Assembly (NCBI GenBank): GCA_028875725.1
Contig: JAPPCR010000015.1
Coordinates: 558,001 to 622,000, forward strand
Length of the DNA: 64,000 bases
Direction: 5' to 3'
From: Acidobacteriota bacterium
GTDB lineage: Bacteria; Acidobacteriota; Thermoanaerobaculia; Multivoradales; Multivoraceae
Below the pieces are notes generated by a model. That model did no database searches. It saw nothing but the letters and a program-made list of their open reading frames with translations, and was not told the DNA's origin. Of the stretch, positions 40,066 to 47,832 are shown piece after piece. The position numbers and the translations under genes are program-made. The stretch's first letter is position 1. Every line of letters starts with the position of its first letter.

Positions 40066-41526
40066 TCAGCCGCTGCGGCGCAGCGCGAAGACGCCGTTCA
40101 GGTAGTGCGTCGCGCGACCGTTGCCGTCGTCTCCCCAGAACGCCACGTCCCAGCCGCGGTTGCCGCCCATCGCCGGGTCGCGCGGCAGGAACCGGTCGTT
40201 TCCGAGCGGAATCAGCTCCGACTCGAGTACGCCGGCTCCCAGCGACCGCGCCATGAGCCGATCACCGTCCACGATGAACGAGAAGCGACTTCCCACCGCC
40301 TCGAACCGCCCGACGTAGCGCTCGAGATCGACCTCCACCGGCGTCACGGAGTCCGGGGTGGGGGTTTCCGGCTTGTCGATGCCGAAGACCTCCGGGAACA
40401 GGGTGTCGAAGACGCGGTCGGCGAGCGGATAACCCTGGCTCGGCACGTTCGAGATCGTCGCGGCGGCGACACCCTTGCTCGGACACCAAAGCAACAGGGA
40501 CGAGCCGCCCGTGTTCGTGCCGCTGTGGCCGTAGATCACTTCGCCTCCCCAGCGCTTCCAGTAGGGCCCGGGGCACCACTTCTGGGCGATGACCCGTGCC
40601 GGCATGTCGATCTCCGGGGTCTGCATCGCCTCGACAGCCTCTTCCGACAGCACCTGCCGGCCCTCGGCCGACTGGCCGCCGCGCAGGAACAGGGCCGCGA
40701 ACCGCACCAGGTCGCCGGCGCTGCAGCACAGGGTCGCGCCCGCCGGCGCCATGCTGCGCGGCAGACCCCAGAACGGCACCCGCCGGCCTTCGGGATTGAC
40801 CGGCGTCTGCGAGTAGCCGAGGGCCACCGGGTGGTAGAGCAGGTCCTCCGGGAAGTTCGCGGAGTGCTCGAGCCCGAGCGGCTCGAGGATCCGCTCGGCG
40901 AGCAGGGTCTCCCAGTTCTTGCCCATCACCCGCTGTGCCGCGAGCCCGGCGACACAGGTGCCCGCGTTCGAGTAGCCGTAGGCCGTCCCCGGCTCGAAGA
41001 TCCCGGGAATTCCGGCAAGTGCGGCGACGTACTGGCCGAGGGCGTCGTCGCCGCGACCGTGATCCGTGTACGGCCCGTTGTCGAGTCCCGACGACATCGA
41101 GAGCAGTTGACGCAGCGTCATGTCGACCGGCGGCTGGTCGCTCGTCACCGGCGCGCCGTCGAGGTAGCTCCCAACGGGTTCGTCGAGGTCGAGCGTTCCC
41201 TCGTCGACCAGCGCCATGACCACGGCGGCGTTGAACACCTTGGTCGTCGATCCGATCTGGAACAGGGTGTCGGGCGTGACCGCCAGGTCGCGTTCACGGA
41301 CCGCGAGGCCGGTTGCAACCTCGTGGACCGCCTCGCCGTCGAAGACCGCGAGCTGGGCGCCGACGATGCCGAGGCTGCGAGCGGAATCGTCGACGAGCTG
41401 CTGGAGGATGGCCGGGTCGACCGCGACATCCGGTGGGGCCGCGACCAGACCGAAGCTCCGCGCCCGCGAGACGATCGGCATTGCCGCGGCGACCGCGCCG
41501 GCTTTCAGGAAAGAGCGTCGGTTCAT
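40066..41526 (-). CDS. Tat-exported beta-lactamase-family serine hydrolase
   Basis: A 486-residue protein beginning MNRRSFLKAGAVAAAMPIV, a twin-arginine signal. Ser93-x-x-Lys96 is in QIGSTTKVF; Tyr-Ser-Asn of GYSNAGT is the second motif; HSGTNTGG in the late part replaces the KTG-like motif. This is the class C/esterase family; a role as an esterase or amidase is likelier than antibiotic resistance. The C-terminal 100 residues form a lipocalin-like tail. Transcribed towards P450, and its start faces the palindromic operator at 41553-41581. Confidence 0.88.
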   Translation of the reverse strand: MNRRSFLKAGAVAAAMPIVSRARSFGLVAAPPDVAVDPAILQQLVDDSARSLGIVGAQLAVFDGEAVHEVATGLAVRERDLAVTPDTLFQIGSTTKVFNAAVVMALVDEGTLDLDEPVGSYLDGAPVTSDQPPVDMTLRQLLSMSSGLDNGPYTDHGRGDDALGQYVAALAGIPGIFEPGTAYGYSNAGTCVAGLAAQRVMGKNWETLLAERILEPLGLEHSANFPEDLLYHPVALGYSQTPVNPEGRRVPFWGLPRSMAPAGATLCCSAGDLVRFAALFLRGGQSAEGRQVLSEEAVEAMQTPEIDMPARVIAQKWCPGPYWKRWGGEVIYGHSGTNTGGSSLLLWCPSKGVAAATISNVPSQGYPLADRVFDTLFPEVFGIDKPETPTPDSVTPVEVDLERYVGRFEAVGSRFSFIVDGDRLMARSLGAGVLESELIPLGNDRFLPRDPAMGGNRGWDVAFWGDDGNGRATHYLNGVFALRRSG

Positions 41527-41552
41527 CGGTTCCGACCCTATCCGCCCGCACG

Positions 41553-41581
41553 ATACGGTCGTATACGATACGATCGTATAC
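41553..41581. promoter_or_regulatory. Overlapping palindromes between divergent genes, likely TetR operator
   Basis: A 21-bp palindrome is formed by GTATACGAT (41561-41569) and ATCGTATAC (41573-41581) around ACG. It overlaps a second one, ATACGGTCGTAT (41553-41564). It lies between the serine hydrolase start (41526) and the TonB receptor start (41612), so one site could control both operons. The TetR gene just beyond the receptor is the natural candidate regulator. Confidence 0.65.
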
Positions 41582-41611
41582 AGGGGCAAACAGACCGATC
41601 AAGGAGACACA

Positions 41612-43714
41612 ATGCGCAAGCTCGATCCCAACTTCGCCTGGCTCGCCGCCGTTCTCGCCGCCACCCTGTTGGCGCCTCCGTTGGGCGCACAGGACGAGGA
41701 GGAAGAGGCCCCCGCGGATGAGGTGAGCGAAGTCATCGTGGTCACCGCGCAGAAGCGCGAGCAGGAACTGCAGGAGGTTCCGATCTCCGTGCAGGCCTTC
41801 ACCGGCGAGGCTCTCCAGGAGGCCAACATGCGGGATCTGAACGAGGTCATCACCCTTGTTCCGGGAGCCTCCGAAGAACTCTCCAACAACGTCGGCCTGC
41901 GCCGCTACCAGATCCGCGGAATCGGGCAGGCCCTGGGCGATCCGACCGTCGGCTACTACTTCGACGATGCCGCCTTCTTCGTCTTCGGGCAGAACTTCGC
42001 TCCGATGGGCCGTTCGTTCGACCTGGAGCGAATCGAGGTCCTGCGTGGTCCGCAGAGCACGCTCTACGGCAACGGCTCGATGGGCGGCACGGTGCGCCTG
42101 ATCACGCGTTCACCGGACTACGGCGGCTTCGGGGCCAGCCTGCGCGGCGGCTACTCCAGCACCGACGGCGGCGGCAACGGCAACTACATCGATGCCGCGG
42201 TCAACGTCCCCATGGGCAGCAAGACGGGCCTGCGGCTGGTCGCCAGTACCGAAGACACCGCGGGCTACCAGTTGCTGGCGACAACCGGCGACGACCAGTT
42301 CGGCGCGGGCGACGTGACCAACTACCGCGCCATCTTCGACACCACGCCGAACGACCGGTTCAACCTGCGGCTGATGGTCGCGGGCAACGAAGCCGATCAG
42401 GAGGGCGGCACCCTGCTCTCGGCCCTCGATCCCCCGACGACGACCTCCGCGTCCGCCGGCGACTACACGCTCGGCGAGTACGAACTCGCCACCGGGAGCT
42501 TCACGATCAGCTTCGGCGGCGCCTCGCTCACCAGCACCACGACGCAGATCGACGCGACCGACGAAGTGCAGGTCGGCCTGCCGTTCCCGTTGTCGCCGAG
42601 CGGATTCCTCGACATCTTCGCTCAGACCTCAGGGGACGCCCTGAACCACGAAACCCGGCTCGTCTCGCAGAACGACTCTCCGTTCCAGTGGCTGGTCGGC
42701 GTCTACTACTCTGAGACGGACGCCCTTGTCCTCTCGTCGATTGAGCCGCCGGTGTTCCCGGACAGCACGGCTGACCGCGGTTCGGAGTCCCTGTCCCTCT
42801 TCGCTGAAGTCTCGTACGCCTTCCTGGACGACCGGCTCGTGGCGCTGGCGGGGCTCCGTTCCTTCGAGGACGAGCGGTCCGTGTACAGCAGCTCGTTCAG
42901 CACACAGTTGGAACCGGCGACCTTCGACAGCGTCAACCCGCGCTTCAACCTCGCCCTTGACGCCAGCGAGCAGGCGAACTACTACCTGAACATCGCCAAG
43001 GGCTTCCGTAGCGGCAGCTTCAACAGTCCCGACACCTGCGCGCTGCACGAGTTGGGCGGGCTGCCGTGTTCAGTGGCAGTCGACTCCGACGAACTGTGGA
43101 GCTACGAGCTGGGGGCCAAGTACACCCTCAGCGGAGGGCGCCTCCTGATCGACGTCGCTCCCTACTTCCAGGACTGGAGGGACACCCGCCAGGCCGTGCC
43201 CGTCTTCGGACTCTTCCTCGACTACCAGATCGGCGACTCCGAGCTCTACGGCGTCGATCTGGCACTCGACTACCGTCCGGCCAGCGTTTCGGGGCTGTCC
43301 TTCCAGTTCTCCACCAACTGGAACCAGTCCGAGTTCACGAACATCAATCCGACGTTCGCGGCCGCCACAGGGGCGCGCAACGGCGACCGTCTGCCGTTCG
43401 TGCCCTCGTGGACCGGAACCCTGTCGGCGAGCTACGCCTGGGCGCTCGGCGACACCTGGGCCGGACAGGCATTCCTCGGGCTGAGCCACATCGACGACCA
43501 GTTGGGCCAGTTCGGGCCGGGAGCTTCGGCCGACACACGCGATCTGATGCGCGCGCGGTTCGGCTTCAGCAACGAGAGGTTCGGGATCCACCTGTTCGGC
43601 AACAACCTGCTGGGCGAAGACGGCGCGATCTACGCGAACTCCGGAAGGGGCCCCACCATCTACACCCAGGACCATCCGCGGCAGATCGGTGTCGAGCTTT
43701 CGCTCGACTTCTGA
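41612..43714 (+). CDS. TonB-dependent receptor (substrate unknown)
   Basis: A 700-residue receptor. The signal peptide ends GAQDE; SEVIVVTAQKREQELQEVPISVQAF is the TonB box and plug start; YQIRGIGQALGDPTVGYYFDD and FDLERIEVLRGPQSTLYGNGSMGGTVRLITRSP are plug landmarks; the barrel ends LSLDF with terminal Phe. This subtype (VTAQKREQ...QEVPISV) is found with aromatic, sterol or oligosaccharide uptake. AAGGAG precedes the ATG. It is divergent from the P450/serine hydrolase operon and followed by TetR, a typical arrangement for catabolism of an imported hydrophobic substrate. Confidence 0.9.
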   Translation: MRKLDPNFAWLAAVLAATLLAPPLGAQDEEEEAPADEVSEVIVVTAQKREQELQEVPISVQAFTGEALQEANMRDLNEVITLVPGASEELSNNVGLRRYQIRGIGQALGDPTVGYYFDDAAFFVFGQNFAPMGRSFDLERIEVLRGPQSTLYGNGSMGGTVRLITRSPDYGGFGASLRGGYSSTDGGGNGNYIDAAVNVPMGSKTGLRLVASTEDTAGYQLLATTGDDQFGAGDVTNYRAIFDTTPNDRFNLRLMVAGNEADQEGGTLLSALDPPTTTSASAGDYTLGEYELATGSFTISFGGASLTSTTTQIDATDEVQVGLPFPLSPSGFLDIFAQTSGDALNHETRLVSQNDSPFQWLVGVYYSETDALVLSSIEPPVFPDSTADRGSESLSLFAEVSYAFLDDRLVALAGLRSFEDERSVYSSSFSTQLEPATFDSVNPRFNLALDASEQANYYLNIAKGFRSGSFNSPDTCALHELGGLPCSVAVDSDELWSYELGAKYTLSGGRLLIDVAPYFQDWRDTRQAVPVFGLFLDYQIGDSELYGVDLALDYRPASVSGLSFQFSTNWNQSEFTNINPTFAAATGARNGDRLPFVPSWTGTLSASYAWALGDTWAGQAFLGLSHIDDQLGQFGPGASADTRDLMRARFGFSNERFGIHLFGNNLLGEDGAIYANSGRGPTIYTQDHPRQIGVELSLDF

Positions 43715-43739
43715 GCCGGTCGTCCCAGCGAACCGACCG

Positions 43740-44357
43740 ATGCCCCAAAACGCAACGGAGACTGCAACCACAACTCAGTTGAATCGCCGCCAGAGACTCA
43801 TCCTGGCAGGCCGCCATCTCTTTGCCGCGAAGGGCTACTCGGCCGCGGGCGTACGCGAGATCGCCGCGGAGGCCGGCGTCTCGATCGGCCTGATCCGCAC
43901 CCACTTCGGCTCCAAGGCCGGCCTGCGGGAAGAGATCGATCGGCAGGTCATTGCCCAGATCGAAGATCTCTGCTCGCGGGCCAGTGAGCACCTGGGCACC
44001 GAGGCCCTTGACCTCCTCGTCGAGGACGCCGTCGAATGGGTCGAGCGCGAGCGCGACGCGCTCCTCTACGTGCGCGCGGCCCTGATGGAGAAGACGCCGG
44101 GGAGCCAGGCTCTCCTCCGTCAACTGCTGGAGATCATGCGTCGATTCGTCGCGCTGAATCGCGAACGCGGTCTTCTCCAGGACGACGTCGACGAGGAGTG
44201 GGCAGCCACCTTCCTGGTCATCGACTTTCTCGGACCGGCCGTGCTCGAACCGTTCTCGGAGGAGGAGTTCGGCATGTCGATGTACCACCGCGAGATGGTC
44301 AAGAGGCGCAGCGCCTTCATGAACCGCGTCGTGACCCAAGGGTTCATGAAGTCCTGA
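43740..44357 (+). CDS. TetR-family regulator
   Basis: A 205-residue repressor. The N-terminal helix-turn-helix reads RQRLILAGRHLFAAKGYSAAGVREIAAEAGVSIGLIRTHFGSKAGLRE, typical of TetR/AcrR. The remainder is a helical ligand and dimer domain. It follows the TonB receptor by 25 bases and probably controls the receptor and the divergent operon through the palindrome at 41553-41581. The ligand would be the receptor substrate or its product, by inference. No good ribosome-binding site is visible, so the start may need adjustment; an upstream in-frame start at 43689 would overlap the receptor gene. Confidence 0.88.
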   Translation: MPQNATETATTTQLNRRQRLILAGRHLFAAKGYSAAGVREIAAEAGVSIGLIRTHFGSKAGLREEIDRQVIAQIEDLCSRASEHLGTEALDLLVEDAVEWVERERDALLYVRAALMEKTPGSQALLRQLLEIMRRFVALNRERGLLQDDVDEEWAATFLVIDFLGPAVLEPFSEEEFGMSMYHREMVKRRSAFMNRVVTQGFMKS

Positions 44358-44361
44358 CCTA

Positions 44362-44434
44362 CCGCGAATTTCACCGAGTTCCTACTGCGCTCGCGGATCC
44401 GCGCCCTCGCTACGGACCTCGGTGAAATTCGCGG
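44362..44434. terminator. 17-bp perfect inverted repeat after the TetR gene
   Basis: CCGCGAATTTCACCGAG (44362-44378) pairs perfectly with CTCGGTGAAATTCGCGG (44418-44434), with a 39-base loop that holds the palindrome CGCGGATCCGCG. It lies between the TetR stop and the alpha/beta hydrolase start. It could be a terminator or a dispersed intergenic palindromic element; no T-run follows. Confidence 0.6.
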
Positions 44435-44456
44435 GCCGACAGGTCAAACTCACAGG

Positions 44457-45662
44457 ATGACAGGCGCCCGGCAACTCGCGCTCGCGTTCCTGAGCCGTGA
44501 TCTCGCCGGCGTGTGGACCGCCGGCGGAACACTGGCGATCGGGACGGCCGTGGCGTTCCGAAGCGACGGCTCAGTGCGGATTGCCGCCGTGGCTGTTGCA
44601 GGGTTGGGCGTTCTGCTCGTGCTGGGGACGCTCCGCCATCTGCTGAGCCTAAGGAAGGCGCGCGCTCTCCACCTGCCGCCCGGCGTGCTGGTCAGGGTCG
44701 GAGGCCGCCGCATTCACGTGCTGGCGGAAGGAGACGCCGGCGGGCGGCCGCCGGTCGTCTGGATGCCCGGTGGACACGCGGGTGGTCTGGCGCTCCATCA
44801 CCTGCACAGTGAGCTGCGCAAGGAAGCGCGTTCGATTCTGATCGATCGACCCGGAACCGGCTGGAGCGATCCGGGACCGTTCCCGCGCACGACCGACCGT
44901 GAGGCCGATGAAGTGCTCGCGGCTCTCGAAGCCGCCGGAGAGGAGGGGCCCTTCGTCCTCGCCGGCCACTCTTTCGGCGGCCTGCTCTTCGCGGCCGCAG
45001 CACGGCGGAGCCCCCGGAGCGTCGCGGCGCTGCTGCTGATGGACGCGACTCCCCCGGACACGATCGTCTACGGGCCGCCGATTCCCGGCCTGGCGCGCAT
45101 GCGGTGGCGCCCGGTACTCGTAGGGGTGCTCCAGCTCTTCGGCCTGGACGAACTCGCCGAGCGCCTGTCCCGGGAACCGCCGAACCCCGAGTACGAGCGT
45201 CTCGACCGGCTGATCCGCGAGCAACTGGGCGAGGCCTGGCACATCGCCCGCGCCCTGGAGCGTGGCCCGCGGGCCGCCTGCGCCAGCGCTTCCATCTTCG
45301 ACGAACTCAGGCCCGAAGGCATGGCATCCATCGCCTGGACGACTCTCCCCTACGAGGGCGACCTCGACGGCATTCCGGTCCGGCTCGTCGCGCCCGGCGA
45401 CATGCGGGACTTCGACCAGGTCGCCGAGACGATCGACGAGGAAGCGCCGACGCCCGGTCAACTCGACGCGGCGCGGCTGCAGCGCTTCTACATGCGCAGC
45501 CGCGAGCGCTACCTCACCCTCTCCAACCTCTCCGAGCGTGTCGTAGCGCCTCCCGGAACGGCGCACAACTTCCTCTACGAAGCGCCCGACTTCGTGATCG
45601 ATGTCGTGCGCCGGACGCTCGGCCGGCTGGACGCCGGCTCACCCCGGAAGGCAGAGTCGTGA
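44457..45662 (+). CDS. Membrane-anchored alpha/beta hydrolase
   Basis: A 401-residue protein with two hydrophobic N-terminal segments (about 17-35 and 40-62) and an alpha/beta-hydrolase domain. The nucleophile elbow is G-H-S-F-G-G in VLAGHSFGG; VVWMPGGHAGGLALHH holds the oxyanion region; IDRPGTGWSDPGP follows; the acid is in VRLVAPGDM and the His in PPGTAHNFLYE. It could be an esterase, lipase or epoxide hydrolase. Its TGA overlaps the GTG of the next hydrolase (GTGA), so the two are coupled. The product is likely to act on the inner face of the membrane or periplasm; topology is uncertain. Confidence 0.85.
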   Translation: MTGARQLALAFLSRDLAGVWTAGGTLAIGTAVAFRSDGSVRIAAVAVAGLGVLLVLGTLRHLLSLRKARALHLPPGVLVRVGGRRIHVLAEGDAGGRPPVVWMPGGHAGGLALHHLHSELRKEARSILIDRPGTGWSDPGPFPRTTDREADEVLAALEAAGEEGPFVLAGHSFGGLLFAAAARRSPRSVAALLLMDATPPDTIVYGPPIPGLARMRWRPVLVGVLQLFGLDELAERLSREPPNPEYERLDRLIREQLGEAWHIARALERGPRAACASASIFDELRPEGMASIAWTTLPYEGDLDGIPVRLVAPGDMRDFDQVAETIDEEAPTPGQLDAARLQRFYMRSRERYLTLSNLSERVVAPPGTAHNFLYEAPDFVIDVVRRTLGRLDAGSPRKAES

Positions 45663-46468
45663 TCGACGAGTACGGCGACGTCGAGGTCGCGCCGGGCGCC
45701 ACGATCCGATTCCGCACCGTGGGGCCGGTGGACGGAGTGCCCCTGATGCTCGGCCTGCCGCTCATGGCGTCCCACACCGACATCTTCGGACCCGAGAGCG
45801 CGGCCACGATCGACGGCTATCTCGACCGGTTGACCGACGCCTACCGGGTCCTGCTCGTCGACTACCCGAACATCGGAGGCAGCACCTCGCCGCCGGCGAA
45901 GGAGATGACGGCCCGGCGCGTCTGCTCGGATCTGCTGGCGACCGCCGACGCGGCTGGCTTCGAGGACTTCGTCTACTGGGCGTACTCGTGGGGGGCCGCC
46001 GCCGGCCTTCAACTGGCCGCACGCAGCGATCGCCTGTCGGCCCTGACTATCGGCGGCTGGCCGCCCCTGGGAGGTCAGTACGCCGACATTCTCCGGGCCG
46101 CGCGCCGCCAGGTCGACGATCCACCGCAGTCGGCCCGGGTCGTCCTCCGCGAAGCGGCCCAGTACGCCCAGTGGGTGACGTTCTACGAGAGCGTGCTCGA
46201 CTGGCCGGAGCAGCGGGCCGTAGCGGGGATCGACTGTCCCCGGATGGTGTTCTTCGGCGGCAGTGGCGACGTCGACCCCGGCGGTGAGGACATCCGGATC
46301 GCGAGCACCGTTCGGGAGCGGCGGGACGAGCTTGAGCGGCTCGGCTGGACCGTGCACGAGTTCCCGGGGCGCGACCACTCCCTGTGCCTCGATCCAGGAA
46401 CGGTCGTGCCACCGGTACGGGCCTTCCTCGACCAAGCGCTCTCGCGGGCGCCATCCGATGAGCGGTAA
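45659..46468 (+). CDS. Alpha/beta hydrolase
   Basis: A 269-residue hydrolase starting at GTG 45659 inside the previous stop. VLLVDYPNIGGSTSPP is the segment after strand 3, the nucleophile is in A-Y-S-W-G (YWAYSWGAAAG), a variant of GxSxG, and GRDHSLCL is the His region. The usual acidic residue is probably in FFGGSGDVDPGG. No signal peptide. It is followed with an 11-base overlap by a sugar-type transporter. With the preceding hydrolase it may process imported or exported esters; the substrate is unknown. Confidence 0.82.
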   Translation: MIDEYGDVEVAPGATIRFRTVGPVDGVPLMLGLPLMASHTDIFGPESAATIDGYLDRLTDAYRVLLVDYPNIGGSTSPPAKEMTARRVCSDLLATADAAGFEDFVYWAYSWGAAAGLQLAARSDRLSALTIGGWPPLGGQYADILRAARRQVDDPPQSARVVLREAAQYAQWVTFYESVLDWPEQRAVAGIDCPRMVFFGGSGDVDPGGEDIRIASTVRERRDELERLGWTVHEFPGRDHSLCLDPGTVVPPVRAFLDQALSRAPSDER

Positions 46469-47831
46469 CCCGGCGCTCGGCCGCGGCGTCCTCGGCGCCT
46501 ACGGAGCGCCCTCGTTCGCGCAGGCCTTCATTCACGGTCCGGCGATCTCCATCCTGCAGGGCATCTACGCCAAGTTCTTCGGGCTCAGTCTCCAGGAGAT
46601 CGCGTTCGTCATCCTGATCTCGCGCATCTTCGACGCGGTCAACGACCCGATCGTCGGCTTTCTCTCCGATCGCTACCGGGCTCGCCACGGCACCCGCAAG
46701 CCCTGGCTCCTGGGAGGCTCCCTCATTGCCGTCATCGCCTGCTGGTTCCTCTACGTGCCCAGCGGCGAGGTGACGATGTGGTCCTTCCTCTTCTGGTATC
46801 TCCTGGCCGACATCGGCTGGACGGTCTCGGAAGTGCCCTACAGCGCCTGGCTGGCGGAGATTTCCGACGACTATGAAGAGCGAGCGCGGATCACCACCTG
46901 GCGTACGATGGGTCGCTTTCTCGGTCTGCAGGCCTTCTTCGGGCTGCCCATGGCACTGCAATCGATCACCGGCTCCACCGACTTCACGCCGGAGACGCTG
47001 CGCTGGGCGGCGGGGCTGGCGGCGGTCGCGCTGCTCGGCACCGCCCTCGTCGCCACCCTGGTCGTGCCCAACGGACGGTCGCGTGAGGAATCGTCGGCCG
47101 GCGACGGATCATCCTCCCTCGTGGACGCCGGACGCGCCGTTGCCGGCAACCGGCCGCTCCTGAGCTTCACGGGGATGTTCGCCATCGGCGGACTCGGCGC
47201 CGGCATCGCCTCGGGCCTCTCGTTCTTCTACATCGACGGCTACCTGCAGCTCGGCGAGCAGCTTTCCGTGGTGATGGTCATCAGCATTCCGATCAGCCTG
47301 GTCGCCACTCCCGTCTGGGGCACGCTCTGCCGCCGGTTCGGCAAGCAACAGGCATGGGCAGTGGGCTACGTCGGCGCCGGCGTCGCCTCGCTCAGCTACT
47401 ACTTCATCGGCCCCGGGGAGAACGCCGCGCTCCTGCTCATCACGGCCCTGCTCGTCGTCAACGCCCTGATCGTGGTGGAGGCGGTGGCGGCGCCGGCCGT
47501 GCTGGCGGACGTCGTCGACTACGGCCGCCTGCGGTTTCGCGACGACCACGCCGGCAGCTACTTCGCCTTCTACGCCATGGTGCAGAAGATCAACGTCGGC
47601 ATCGGCGCCGCGCTGGGCCTCCTGATCGCGGGGACGTTCGGCTTCGACGCCACCGTCACGACCCAGAGCGCGAGCGGCCGGTTCGGCCTGCTGCTCGCCT
47701 TCTCGCTGCTGCCGGCGGCGTTCCTCTGCATTGCCGCGATGTGGATCTGGCGCTTCCCGATCGACCGTCGACGACATGCCGTCATCATCGCGGCGATCGA
47801 GCGCAGAGCCGCGCGCGAGATCGAATCCTGA
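46458..47831 (+). CDS. GPH-family (melibiose-type) MFS transporter
   Basis: A 457-residue protein with 12 hydrophobic segments. The N-terminal half carries ISRIFDAVNDPIVGFLSDRYRARHGTRKPWLLGG, the classic glycoside-pentoside-hexuronide signature (D-x-x-x-D-P and R-K-P-W). Members use H+ or Na+ to import glycosides, hexuronides or related solutes. It overlaps the alpha/beta hydrolase gene by 11 bases and precedes the M3 peptidase by 1 base, so all four genes appear to form one operon. The transported solute may be the substrate of the hydrolases. Confidence 0.9.
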   Translation: MSGNPALGRGVLGAYGAPSFAQAFIHGPAISILQGIYAKFFGLSLQEIAFVILISRIFDAVNDPIVGFLSDRYRARHGTRKPWLLGGSLIAVIACWFLYVPSGEVTMWSFLFWYLLADIGWTVSEVPYSAWLAEISDDYEERARITTWRTMGRFLGLQAFFGLPMALQSITGSTDFTPETLRWAAGLAAVALLGTALVATLVVPNGRSREESSAGDGSSSLVDAGRAVAGNRPLLSFTGMFAIGGLGAGIASGLSFFYIDGYLQLGEQLSVVMVISIPISLVATPVWGTLCRRFGKQQAWAVGYVGAGVASLSYYFIGPGENAALLLITALLVVNALIVVEAVAAPAVLADVVDYGRLRFRDDHAGSYFAFYAMVQKINVGIGAALGLLIAGTFGFDATVTTQSASGRFGLLLAFSLLPAAFLCIAAMWIWRFPIDRRRHAVIIAAIERRAAREIES

Positions 47832-47832
47832 A

